DNA of 64,000 nt from Anthracocystis setariae (GCA_928724745.1 CAKMXJ010000002.1:372001-436000), one strand, 5' to 3'; positions 8,806 through 19,193 are shown, counted from the stretch's first letter. The notes: generated by a model not told the origin, from the sequence alone. Made by a program: numbers and translations.

Positions 8806-10884
8806 ATGCAGGCCAGGATCACGCGCTCCACCCTCTTCCGACTTGCTCCTCCCAGCAATCCTCTCACGAGAAGAATGTCGTCTGCCAACGCTTGGACGGT
8901 CTCTCAACCAGAGCAGAAGAGCCGTATTGCTCCTGCCTTCTACCAAACCAGCCCACCACCGCACTGGTCGAATGCCGATGCTTCCAAAAGGAAGTTCGTG
9001 TCTCCTTGGCCTTCCGCCCAACCCCATGGCGTTCTTGGTTTCCTACGCGCCCGACTCTTCGATTGGGACGAAGTTCCTCTGCCACCCAAGATCGCGTCCT
9101 CTGCTGGCGGTGCGAGGCTGCCAACCGTGAACAAGCCCACTTGGGTCGCACCTGGATCCAAAGTCGAAGCGGAAGAAATCACCTTCACATGGCTAGGTCA
9201 TGCCATCTGCCACCTCCAGATTCCGATCGGTGATGGAAAGAACGTCACGATTTTCTGCGACCCCGTCCTCTCTCGCCGCGTTTCCCCCGTGCAGTGGTTT
9301 GGTCCTGAACGATACACTGATGCACCTGTCACTGTTGAGGAGATGATCGAAGCCACCGAGAAGTACGGCAAGAACGCCTGGCCGGATCTCCTCGTTCTGT
9401 CGCACAACCACTACGACCACACAGACTATACCACCATCCAAAAGCTTCTCAACCCGCCCTCAGGCTCCTCTGTCAAACGTCCGCACGTCTTCTGCACGCT
9501 CGGGACCAAGGTGTGGTTCCAATCCAATTTCGGTCTCACGGACGCAGAGGTGACCGAGTGCGATTGGTGGCAGCAAGCCACCGTGTCGCTTGATGGAGAC
9601 GAGGTGCTCAAGCTCACGTGTGTGCCCGCGCAGCACTTTTCGGGCCGCGGACTGATGGATCGCGACCGCACACTGTGGGCTGGTTGGACGTTCCACGCAC
9701 TCAGGCAGGACAGCGGCAAGGCGAGTGTGTACTTTGCCGGTGATACGGGGTACAGGTCGGTGCCGAGGGGGATGAAGAAGGAGGATGAGGACTCGCTTGC
9801 GACGTGTCCGGCGTTTAAGGAGATTGGTGAGACGCTCGGACCGTTCGATGTGTCTCTGATTCCCATTGGCGCGTATCTTCCTAGGAATGTCATGTCGACG
9901 ATCCATTTGGCACCGCAAGATTCGGTTCTGGTACATCGCGATGTCAAGAGCAAGCGCTCGTATGGTATTCACTGGGGCAGTTTCAGATTGACTCCCGAAG
10001 ATGTCAACGAGCCGCCGAAGCTGCTTATCGAAGAGGCGAAAAGGCAGGGGATCGATCCGGCAGAGTTTGCTACCGTTGAAATCGGACAATCGGTCTCGAT
10101 CGCGCTCTCCTTAGTGAATGCTGGTGAAGGGGAGGCACTGCCCGAATCGAAATTGGGGACTAAGCAACATTGGGATGAAGTATACGCGCGCGAGGTGGTA
10201 AACTTCAATGAGATTGGTGAGGAAGGGGAGGTATGGTTTGGCGAAGACGCCGTCATGCGTATGATTCGATTCATGGAAACTTACTACACCGACACGATCG
10301 CCGGCACGTTTGACGCCTCGTCCGGCCGTTCACCTACCGTCTTGGACCTGGGAACTGGCAACGGCCACCTGCTCTTCGAAATGCTTGAATCATCTGCCGA
10401 CCTCGAGGACATCCTCAACCCCACCCAGATGGTTGGCATCGACTACTCGTCCGCCTCGATCGATCTCGCTCGTTCGATCGCCGCGAAACGTGGCGGCGAA
10501 TGCGAAAAAATCACCTTCACCACTTCCGACCTCCTCAACCTCGACTCAGTCGAAACCCTCCGAACCATGCCTAAAACCTCGCTCAACTCCACCGACGACG
10601 CCTGGGACCTCGTCTGCGATAAAGGCACCCTAGACGCCATCGCCCTCTCCAGTAAACCCATCAACAACTCCCAACCCATAGACCTCTACTCCGCAGCCAT
10701 CGCCTCCCTCACCAAAAAAGGCGGCATCTTCCTCATCACTTCGTGCAACTTCACCCAACACGAACTTACCAACAGGTTCACCCAATATGGCTTCCAGGTC
10801 GACAAAGTCATCCCAACCCCCGAATTCACCTTCGCCGGCGCAAAGGGTTCTTCCACCACCTCAATCGCTTTCAAACGCATCTAA
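8806..10884 (+). CDS. NAPE-PLD-type metallo-hydrolase fused to Efm4-type lysine methyltransferase
   Basis: One uninterrupted ORF of 692 aa. Residues ~60-440 form a metallo-beta-lactamase fold of the NAPE-hydrolysing phospholipase D type: metal motif HNHYDH at 200-205, FAGDTGYR, and the late GIHWGSF segment. From residue ~448 (SKLGTKQHWDEVY) to the end it matches the Efm4/METTL10 family that methylates elongation factor 1A: WFGEDAVMRM, the SAM-binding motif VLDLGTGNGHL at 512, and CDKGTLDAIALS. No stop, start Met or intron-like sequence separates the two. The N-terminus (MQARITRSTLFRLAP) is basic, lacks acidic residues and could be a mitochondrial presequence; a second Met at residue 24 (8875) could start a cytosolic form. 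Yeast Fmp30, the NAPE-PLD homologue, is mitochondrial. Domain calls are firm; the functional link is unknown. Confidence 0.9.
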   Translation: MQARITRSTLFRLAPPSNPLTRRMSSANAWTVSQPEQKSRIAPAFYQTSPPPHWSNADASKRKFVSPWPSAQPHGVLGFLRARLFDWDEVPLPPKIASSAGGARLPTVNKPTWVAPGSKVEAEEITFTWLGHAICHLQIPIGDGKNVTIFCDPVLSRRVSPVQWFGPERYTDAPVTVEEMIEATEKYGKNAWPDLLVLSHNHYDHTDYTTIQKLLNPPSGSSVKRPHVFCTLGTKVWFQSNFGLTDAEVTECDWWQQATVSLDGDEVLKLTCVPAQHFSGRGLMDRDRTLWAGWTFHALRQDSGKASVYFAGDTGYRSVPRGMKKEDEDSLATCPAFKEIGETLGPFDVSLIPIGAYLPRNVMSTIHLAPQDSVLVHRDVKSKRSYGIHWGSFRLTPEDVNEPPKLLIEEAKRQGIDPAEFATVEIGQSVSIALSLVNAGEGEALPESKLGTKQHWDEVYAREVVNFNEIGEEGEVWFGEDAVMRMIRFMETYYTDTIAGTFDASSGRSPTVLDLGTGNGHLLFEMLESSADLEDILNPTQMVGIDYSSASIDLARSIAAKRGGECEKITFTTSDLLNLDSVETLRTMPKTSLNSTDDAWDLVCDKGTLDAIALSSKPINNSQPIDLYSAAIASLTKKGGIFLITSCNFTQHELTNRFTQYGFQVDKVIPTPEFTFAGAKGSSTTSIAFKRI

Positions 10885-11004
10885 ACCCCCTCTCGACAAC
10901 TTTCTCTAGATTCATGTCCTTTTGTAATTCAAGACGTTGTTCAAACAAAGTATCAGATTGAGCACAAGGTTGCGACGGCATACGCAGCTTCAATGGTATC
11001 GAGA

Positions 11005-12894
11005 CTAGAGATGAGAAGCAATGTTGCTGGACGACGCCTTGTCCTTGGCAATATCTTTAAGGATGTCGGCTGCCTTCTCTCCCGCGGCAATGACCGCAGC
11101 GGTCGGGTGTCCCGAAATTTGCTCGGGGAAGATACTGGCATCGCAGACGACCAGACCGTCCACGCCATGGACATGCAAATCGGTATCGACAACCGAATCG
11201 GATGCATCAGGACCCATCTTGACGGTTCCGACCGGGTGGTACAGCGTGAAAGCCCGCTTGTTCATAAACTTCATCAGCTCGTCGTCGCTCAGCTTGCTAG
11301 GGTCAGTAGCAGACGCGGGCCAGTAGAAGTCATTGGGGTCGTCGCTCTGGTAGTCCTCGAGGTAAGGCTGCAACGCGTTGGCCTTGGCAATCGCGATGGC
11401 TAGACGCATACCGGCAAGCGTAACCTTGCGGTCGTTGTCATCAGGATCCGAGAAGTATCTGGGGTCGATGACGGCCTTCTCCCATGGGTCAGCTGACTTG
11501 ATCGTGACGAAACCCTTGGATCGTGGTCGCACATTGAGACCAACAATCGAGACACATCCAGTACCCGCAGGGGCAGGCAGCGCGCCGTGATCGTTGTAAC
11601 CGAGTGGCGTGCAAATGAGCTCGATATCGGGGCCTTTGCCCAGCGAGCCAAAGAACTGGGGACGGTTCTCGGGCTTGGTCTGTGCAGAAACGAGGGGAAG
11701 CGTCTCGTCGTTGCAGCGAACAAAGGCAGCAGCTTCACCCGCGTTGCTCGAGACAGGACCGCCACCAGTGACGAGCCATCGTGCAAGCGAGGGAATGGCC
11801 TTGATATCGCTGCCGAGATAGTCCAGAGTGAAGTGCGGTTTGGCTCGCACATTGATGGTGGTGTGGCACACGTGGTCACTGAGGCGTTGACCCACCATGG
11901 CATTGTCGACGACGACGGGGATGTTGTGCTTCTTGAGCGTCTCGGCAGGGCCGATGCCAGAAAGCATGAGGGTCTGAGGCGAGTTGATGGCTCCGCCACA
12001 AAGTACGACACGTTGCTTGGCAGTAGCGTAGAACTTTTGACCACCCTTCTTGTTCTCGAGCTCCACAGCGATAGCCTTGGGACGCGAGCCACTCTGGTCA
12101 AAGATGATGCGGGTGACCATGACATTGATGCCGATGGTGAGGTTGGGTCGCTTCTGCACCTCGGGTGGCAAGTAGGCAGTAGCAGCAGAAGATCGTCGTC
12201 CGTTGGCATCGATGAAGGTGGTGAACTGAGTGACACCCTCGGTTCCTCGATAGGTGTTGAGGTCCGGGTTGAAGGGGATGCCTACCTCGACGCAGGCATT
12301 GACGAATCCCTTGGAGGTCACCTCGGCCTTGTACGACGAGTGTCCTGTCTGCCACCGGCCAGCATCGCCGCGCTCCTCGCCCTTGACTTCGGGCTGGGAA
12401 GCGTGGGGAGTGTATTTCTCGGAACGCTTGAGGTAAGGAAGAAGTTCCTGGTAAGACCAGCCCTTGCACTTGTAGACTTGGGCCCACTCGTCGTAGTCGG
12501 AAGGGGCACAGTGGTGGTACATCATGGCATTGATGGAAGAAGAACCACCAATAAGCTTGCCACGAGGCCACTGCATCTCTCGATTGTCAACCGAAGGCTG
12601 TGGGGTGGTGGTGTAGTCCCAGTCGCGCTCCGTCTTGAAGTTCTTTGTGAAGACGAGAGGTGCCTTGACCTCGAGCGCATCGTTGTTGCCACCAGCTTCG
12701 AGAACAAGGACCGAGGTGTTGGGGTCCTCAGAAAGTCGGCTTGCAATGACACAGCCTGCGGTACCACCACCACAGACAATAAAGTCGTAGGTCTTGGCCT
12801 TCTTAGCCACGTCGACAGTGGCAGGAGCCATGTTGGCGGCCGTGGCGTACGCCGAGGCGTCGGAAAGAAGAGTCGGAGAAGAGAAGAGACCCAT
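11005..12894 (-). CDS. GMC-family FAD oxidoreductase
   Basis: Single exon, 629 aa, the usual length for glucose-methanol-choline oxidoreductases. The FAD-binding Rossmann motif VCGGGTAGCVIASRLS lies near residue 38, followed by the second GMC signature GGSSSINAMMY. The C-terminal active site shows HPVGTVKMG and SGHPTAAV, which supply the catalytic His pair. The protein ends NIASHL; SHL fits the peroxisomal PTS1 consensus, so peroxisomal targeting is possible, as for some fungal alcohol oxidases. No secretion signal is seen. A TATA-like element sits ~95 nt upstream of the ATG. Substrate (alcohol, aryl-alcohol or choline) cannot be told from sequence alone. Confidence 0.92.
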   Translation of the reverse strand: MGLFSSPTLLSDASAYATAANMAPATVDVAKKAKTYDFIVCGGGTAGCVIASRLSEDPNTSVLVLEAGGNNDALEVKAPLVFTKNFKTERDWDYTTTPQPSVDNREMQWPRGKLIGGSSSINAMMYHHCAPSDYDEWAQVYKCKGWSYQELLPYLKRSEKYTPHASQPEVKGEERGDAGRWQTGHSSYKAEVTSKGFVNACVEVGIPFNPDLNTYRGTEGVTQFTTFIDANGRRSSAATAYLPPEVQKRPNLTIGINVMVTRIIFDQSGSRPKAIAVELENKKGGQKFYATAKQRVVLCGGAINSPQTLMLSGIGPAETLKKHNIPVVVDNAMVGQRLSDHVCHTTINVRAKPHFTLDYLGSDIKAIPSLARWLVTGGGPVSSNAGEAAAFVRCNDETLPLVSAQTKPENRPQFFGSLGKGPDIELICTPLGYNDHGALPAPAGTGCVSIVGLNVRPRSKGFVTIKSADPWEKAVIDPRYFSDPDDNDRKVTLAGMRLAIAIAKANALQPYLEDYQSDDPNDFYWPASATDPSKLSDDELMKFMNKRAFTLYHPVGTVKMGPDASDSVVDTDLHVHGVDGLVVCDASIFPEQISGHPTAAVIAAGEKAADILKDIAKDKASSSNIASHL

Positions 12895-12985
12895 GATTCA
12901 GATGACTAGAGGTGATCGCAGTAAGTGGGAGTAAGGGCGACTGCTTGCGGGAGGGGTAAGGGCGATGGAGGTGATGCCCATGGCC

Positions 12986-12993
12986 ATATATAC
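12986..12993 (-). promoter_or_regulatory. TATA-like box of the GMC oxidoreductase gene
   Basis: The minus-strand sequence TATATATGG lies about 95 nt upstream of the ATG at 12894, a normal distance for a fungal TATA element. Confidence 0.45.
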
Positions 12994-12994
12994 T

Positions 12995-14033
12995 AAGCCA
13001 GACCAATACGCTCAGATCACTTGCAGCAGATATGCAAGACCCTCAGTAGCTCAGCCGCAGACACCGCGAGAGCATGGCTAATGCGCAACGACCGATGCAA
13101 TCAGGCACAGACACGGCCAAAAGGGATGCAGCAGTGAACTTGCCTCGACGACTTTGTGAGCGGAGCTGGCTGTCACGTCGCCGAGTCAAGTGCCATACAG
13201 AATGCGCGACTAAAAAAGATGGACGGCCATGCGGCCTGAGGTGGAAGTTGGACTTTGGGCGCGGCACTGCCGCCAATGCTTCACGACGCCGGTTGTGACT
13301 GTTTGAGGCATGGAGGTGATGCACAGTGCAGTACAAGCTGTGATTTTGCACCACATGACCCTTTTCGGCAACGCTGATCAGAACCTGCCACCCTCTCCGG
13401 CTTCTTCAAGAAAGCTGATCTGGCTGCACTGTTTAGAGCTGGACGATACTGTAGCGCTAGGATGTTCTGGACATGGTCGGTTAAATTACGCACCAGCACT
13501 CACAAGGTTAAGGATGTGCAAGAAATGTGGGGTACAAGGGTGCAAGCAAGCGATTCCAATTGTCTCAGTTGCAGCAGCGACTCGAAAAATGCGGGGAAAG
13601 TTTGGCGTTGCGCTCGCTCGAGGCGAACAAAATAGAAGAGATCGCCTCTTTTGCTGCTTGATTAGTTGGCATCTCAGAACCGCCTCCTCCCTACATTGGA
13701 CGTTGCCCCGCATTTTTTTTTGCCAGTTGTCGCTCTTTTGAGGGCTTCCGCAAACGACAGTGGAATGCATGCTTGGCTCGAATGATGCACGAGCCACTCT
13801 TGCACCCTCGCTTCATCGTCGAAACGCATGTCGGGGCTTGATTAAGACGTTCAACCCTTCGGTGACACGCATGTGTCACGGGTGAACTCCGAGCAGATCC
13901 TCCTCTGGCTTCCTAGCCCGGCTAAACCTATCAACCAGCTTGCTGCAGATGGTTAATCTTTATCACCCCGATATTGATAGTTGCGTCTGTCAACTGCAAC
14001 CATCATATCGGGACATGGTCAAGTCTAAAACAC
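12995..14033. other. Intergenic region, no gene recognised
   Basis: Short ORFs occur on both strands but none has a family signature or a convincing splice partner. A small inverted repeat (GTGACAC, GCAT loop, GTGTCAC) lies at 13862-13879. The right end borders the 3' end of the hydrolase remnant. Confidence 0.5.
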
Positions 14034-15259
14034 CTAATGTACATACGGCATACTCTCTGACCAGCCCCTCTCTCTACTGTACCAGCCTGTTGCCTGGGCA
14101 CCACCTTCGCCCATCCACTCGGCGGTATTGTCCACAACCACCCACTCTGGGATCAAGGTGGCCGTTCTTGTCGGGAGCAGTCTGGCCGCTTGAGCAACAC
14201 CTTGAGCTCCGATACCGTGCACAATCATCGCGAGACCCGCAGCATATGTCGGATGAGGCGCCAGTGTCAGCAGAGCTGTGCCATTCTCGTAGAAGTTCCT
14301 ACCTTGAATTTCGAACTGAGCCGAAGTACCAGGTGACTGGAAGTGAAGCGGTGCTTCGACCGGCCAGCTGTCCAGAACAGATCGGGTAAAGCTGTTCATT
14401 TGAGGACCTCCGAAGAGGACAATGTTGCTCTTCTGTAAGCTATCCGGCGCACCTAAACCGAAATCTGCGTCCGTCAGGATCTGCGAGTTGACGGTAGCAT
14501 AAAGAAGCAAGTCAGCCGCAAAGTGCCGAGCTGCTCTCGTCCAAGCAGCGACCTCTTCAGCCGGCACTTTGGACGGCACGACTAGTACTATCGGTCCCTG
14601 GGTTGATACGATGTGCAAGAGTGGTCCGATTGGGCGTACCTTCGCATGCTCGTCCTTGCCCATAGTTTCCCATCGTCTTCCCCCTTGCAACGCAAAGTGA
14701 ATCTGCTCTTTGCCAGCGACCTCTGCTTCGACGATCCGTCCATTGAGCGAGACCTTGATAGAAGTCGTATTGGTCAAATTGGTTGCACCATGGCTCGAAC
14801 GACGAAGCGTGGCCAAGTCGAGCTCGATCCGCCTTGCATTTTGAGCCAAAACCTCGAAATCTACATCATCTTGGACATCGCCTCGGTATGGTCGGATTCC
14901 TTTGTAGCGCACCTGTCATGCTATTGAGCACAGACGAAGTGATTGGAGTAGATGATGGTCTTCATTCAAGAAGCTAGCAGACGTTATGAGCGGGATATTC
15001 CCACTCAGCCGGCTGTTAGATCAACGAAATGACTACTAACGACACAGTGGAGCGAGCTGGGAACCGAGCGATCACAACACCCTGCCGGGAAGGGCCCCAA
15101 GACTTGCCATGTATTGCTGAGGATGATTGCAGCGTGGGACATCGACGACATGACATAAGTCGGTGGAGGTTGCTGAAAATTGAGCTGGGTGGAGATGGTT
15201 GATGTGATGAGGAAGAAGAGCAATCGACAAGACTTGAAGAGAGGGCGGAATATCATCAT
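14034..15259 (-). pseudogene. Remnant or truncated gene of a secreted S9-like hydrolase
   Basis: The distal part (14912-14034, ~292 residues) reads as the C-terminal region of large secreted fungal hydrolases of the prolyl-oligopeptidase-like type: a VRYKGIRPYRGDV block, LLHIVSTQGPIVLVVP, NIVLFGGPQMNSFTR, TLAPHPTYAAGLAM and a closing WVVVDNTAEW. Upstream, from an ATG at 15259, comes a signal-peptide-like start (MMIFRPLFKSCRLLFFLI), then NTWQVLGPFPAG at ~15080, which resembles the N-terminal mark of the same family. Only ~170 nt separate the two, with in-phase GT donors and a CAG acceptor at 14913, so a spliced product of ~360 aa is possible. The central catalytic alpha/beta-hydrolase region is absent. 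Internal deletion is the simplest reading; family recall is from memory. Confidence 0.45.
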
Positions 15260-15600
15260 TCTTCTTGACACCTTCCAGACAGAGAACGAGAACAAGAGGA
15301 GATTGATGACGTGTTACATGGCATGGTAGCCAGTCAGCAGATGTGCATGGCAAGTTCTTCCTAGAGTGGGAAGCACAGGTGCAGGTGGGAGGGACACTGT
15401 GGTCCGTTCATTTCCAACGTGGCCGGCCAAGCACGACATTTTCGGACCCTGCATGCATGGCTCCGGCCGTCGGACACCGGAAACCTCCACATGAGCTAAT
15501 GTATCAGGCACGGTCGCTGCCACCGAATGGCCAGACTCCCATCTTGTTCACTTTCTTTCATCGTCGCCTTAGCGGATATTGCACATCGAGAACAATCGCC

Positions 15601-16576
15601 ATGTCAAAGCCAGCTGCAGGACACAAGGACGCAGTCTATCACACCGAATGCACGGGTCACGCCCTCGAGACTGCCAAGGCGCACTCGACCCCGTCCGAGC
15701 TGACCCTCTTCGGCGCCTGCTTTTGTCCCTTCGTGCATCGAGTGTGGATTGCGCTCGAGTACCTCGGAGGTGAGTAGCTGAAAGGATGTATCTTTATGAT
15801 AGGACAGTTATCTGACATTTCTTTGCTCAAAAATGCAGCCCCATACGAATATCGCGAGGTTGACCCTTACAAGAAGCCCGCTGACCTGCTCGAGCTCAAC
15901 CCGAAAGGCCTTGTGCCGGCATTGAAGCTGGACAATGGCAAGGGTCTGGCGGAATCCAGCGTCATGTAAGTCAAGCTTGACATCGAAATCTCAGCTGAGA
16001 ACACCTTGTACTGACTTCACTTTGCGATCGCTACATCTCAGCCTGGAGTATATCGACGAAAAATACGGCGGAGGCCAGAATGGAAAGTCTCTCCTTCCAC
16101 CCTACTCCGAGGCCTATGAGCGTGCCTTATATCGCATTGCTGCTGACAAAATCAACCGCACTCTCATCCCTTCCTTCTACCGCTACCTGCAAGCTCAAGA
16201 GCTTGAAAAGCAGCAGGAAGGCGCAAAGGAGTTCACATCTCACCTGACCGAGTTTCTCCGCGGCATGTCTTCTGGTGCGGCAGGTTTTTGGGACGGAAAG
16301 GCGCTCTCCTTCGTGGATTGTGCCGTGGCTCCCTGGCTCTTCCGCGCTACAGTCATCCTCCGACATTTCCGCGGGTTTGAAGCCGAGAAAGTGCTCGAAG
16401 AAGATGTGCTACCGAGATGGAACAAGTGGACGGATGCTGTCTTTGGACTGGAGGCTTTCAAGGCGACTACCTCGACCGACGAGCTTTACCTCGATTCTTA
16501 TGTACGATATGCTCAGAACCGCCCGATGACCTCTCAAGTTGCCGACGCCATCAACAAGGGTCGCAATTTGCCTTGA
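15601..16576 (+). CDS. Omega-type glutathione S-transferase
   Basis: Spliced model of three exons: 15601-15769, 15839-15965 and 16042-16576 (276 aa), with introns of 69 and 76 nt. The N-terminal thioredoxin-fold domain carries LFGACFCPFVHRVWIALEYL, with Cys42 in the CPF context expected for cysteine-type (omega) GSTs, then the glutathione-binding NPKGLVPAL (cis-Pro) and ESSVILEYIDEKYG across the second splice. The all-helical C-terminal domain follows. Omega GSTs act in deglutathionylation, dehydroascorbate reduction and related thiol chemistry rather than classic conjugation. Start context gccATGtc. The upstream spacer to the hydrolase remnant is ~340 nt and may hold both promoters. Confidence 0.9.
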
Positions 16577-17239
16577 ACTGGGTCGATATCGCTGTTGTCG
16601 GTCGATGGTGGGCTTGAGATAGGAGCCACATGGTCCTGGATAGCATCAATTGTCTGAATGAGCAAAGTAGTTTTTGGCAAACATCCACAGCGTGAATGGA
16701 GCATGTCATGTTGCTGTTCTTCTCCTCCTGAAAGATGAAGCCAAGCCGTAGAGAGAAGATTGCGTGGTCACCCACCCGATTTTGGAGGTTGGCAGCTCGG
16801 TAGGCGGCGTTGTTGCAGCACTTTTTTCCCCGATAGAAATCCTTGACGGGTTGCCAGCCAAGGTGTAGCGCTCAAGTTGAGCTGGGATCCGACTTTTCGA
16901 AATGGCTGCACGTCACTATAGAGTGTTTTCGGGTGTCGAAGAAGCGTGTAGCCCAACTCGTCTGAGCTTGAAGATGAGTCGGGTGAGATGGTGGTGGTGG
17001 TGGTTGTGTCGGAAGAGGGTGAGACGATCTCTCAGCATTTGTAATCAAAACGATCGTCTGTAGACAAGCTGAGCTTGAATACGTCTGTCTATCCTGGCTT
17101 GGTTACAAAAAGAGGACGGTTTGCACGACTCGAGGATGGCGAGCTCGTCAACACGACTCGCATATGCATGCTTGCATTTACCAGCATAACCCCGCATACA
17201 CCTGCATGTAGCTGGGTTTGAATCGCTCTAACGTGTTAC
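16577..17239. other. Intergenic region between GST and OYE genes
   Basis: About 660 nt with no recognised gene. It contains a short GGT repeat near 16991-17005 and is the terminator of the GST gene and promoter of the flavin oxidoreductase gene. Confidence 0.5.
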
Positions 17240-17317
17240 ATGACTCGATTCCGAAAATGCTCTTATACTTGGCGCTTCATCAACCGACATCGTCCCTGCT
17301 TCCGTCTGTTCTCTACA

Positions 17318-19193
17318 ATGTCATCGTCTACAGCAAAAATTTCAGAGGTTGAGCTCATTGCGCGACCTCTGCATTTCAAGGGCGGAAAAACAGCGCCTAA
17401 CCGTCTGGCCAAAGTGAGTGGACCTTACTGCATAACACAGCTTTCGCTGTCCCCAGGCTGATCAAACTCTTTCTCGCCATCATCACGGTTCTGCTAGGCA
17501 CCGCTTGAGGAAACCTTGGCTCGAACTGGAGGCGGTCCGCCTAACCATGCGCACTATGAGCTTTATCGCACCTGGGCTCGCAGCGGCTGGGGTCTCATCA
17601 TCACCGGCAATATAGCCATCGACCCTCGTCACCTTGGAACTCCCTTCGATGTTGTCATCCCCACCGAAGAAACCCATCTCAAGTACTTCAAGCAATGCAT
17701 GAAACGATACGCCGATGCCTGCACCGGTCGCGATCAGCCTGACAAGGTTGATCCTGCCAAACGACCGCTAGCGGTAGTCCAGCTGGTTCATGCCGGACGT
17801 CAGTCGATGCGTGGCTCCGGCAGAGGCATCCGAGAACCGGCTCTTGCACCTTCAGCTGTGCCCATGAGCACAATGGCAAGTCTCGGTCCTATCGGAAAAC
17901 TCGGTGACCACCTACTGTGGGGTCCTGTTGCGGCAATGACCACGGAGCAGGTCCAACAGTTGCGCGATCGCTTCGTGCAAGCTGCCCTCCTTTGCGCTGA
18001 AGCTGGTTTCGACGGCGTGGAGCTTCACGGATCACATGGATACCAGATCGCAGCTTTCCTCAGCCCGAGGACCAATCTTAGGACGGATCAGTATGGTGGA
18101 TCGCCAGAGAACCGCGCCAGGCTCATGCTCGAAATCGTCGATGCGATCCGCAAGCAGGTCAAGGACGATTTCATCCTGGGAATCAAGGTGAGCAAACACT
18201 CGTGTTACAGCATCGATTCGGGTAGAGTACGCAGCGCTGACAGACGACTTGCTTCGAATGGTACTAACAGCTGAACAGCTCCGACTATGTAGAGGGCGGC
18301 CTGACCGAAGACGATGCTCTTCTCAATGTCAAGTGGCTTGCCGACAACGGCGGAGTCGACTTTGTCGAGATCAGCGGAGGCAATTACGAGAACCCTTGTA
18401 AGTAAATGTGTGCCATTTCGTGGAATTCCGGGTCATCCTCTCGAACACATTTTCCCTCTTCAGTGTGCCCCTCGCTTCGATGCTGACACCATCTTCCCCC
18501 TTTGCTCCAACAGCGTTCGTTATGGATGGCTTCGACTCTGAAGCAAAAAAAGCTAAGCTTGGCCAGACAACATCGTCGGACGCCTCCTCCAACGGCACTG
18601 GCGCTTCCACTGTCCAGGGCTCTGGTGTTGACCCCACCGCAAAGACCACCGCACGTACAGGGAAGCGTGAAGCGTTTTTCCAAAACTTTGTTCGCCGCTG
18701 TCGCTCCGTCGTCCCACCCTCGTCTTCGCTCAAGATCATCCTCACCGGTGGCCTGCGTACACGCCATGGGATTGCCTCTGTCATCGACCCGGACGATGGT
18801 GCTGCCGATATGGCGTGTCTCGGTCGTCCCGCTTGCGTCTTCCCTGCCCTCCCCCTGCGGCTTATGGATAGCTCGATCCCAGACGACTCGCCAGAAGCGG
18901 GGACTCCGGAATACAAAGTGCCCGCCGTGTCGAGCATCGCCCTGATCCCCATCAAGATCGTCGGCGCAGGCTGGGGCACGTTGTGGTACACTTTCCACCT
19001 CGCCCAAGCCGCGCTCGGTAAGGGCAGTGATCCGAAAAAGTCGACTTACCAGTTGATCAAGGAGTACACAGCCACGGGCGCGACACAGAGCGAGTTCAAG
19101 CAGCCAAGCGAGGACTGGTTGTTCCTGGTTGTGTTGACAGTGATCCCAGCACTGGGGAGTGTTCTCGTCGTGCTATGGAACCTTTTCAAATGA
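17318..19193 (+). CDS. Old Yellow Enzyme-type NADH:flavin oxidoreductase with C-terminal membrane segment
   Basis: Spliced model of four exons: 17318-17413, 17498-18187, 18271-18397 and 18514-19193 (530 aa). The FMN-binding TIM-barrel signatures are clear: APLEET, the active-site pair in ELHGSHGYQIAAFLSP (His209, His212), TDQYGGSPENRARL, and ILTGGLRTRHG plus a late CLGRPACVFP phosphate site. OYEs reduce activated alkenes such as enones using NAD(P)H. Two additions are unusual: an insertion of about 60 residues rich in Ser, Thr and Lys before the GGLRT block, and a C-terminal hydrophobic helix (WLFLVVLTVIPALGSVLVVL) that could anchor the enzyme in a membrane. An in-frame upstream ATG at 17240 would add a very basic 26-residue leader. 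Confidence 0.88.

Noticed and set aside
11587..12909. 440-codon ORF on the plus strand opposite the GMC gene
   Set aside because: It exactly mirrors a strongly supported coding gene; long antisense frames arise from the codon bias of GC-rich fungal genes, and the translation shows no family signature.
13310..13741. 143-codon ORF in the spacer after the GMC gene
   Set aside because: No domain, odd composition, and no splice partners.
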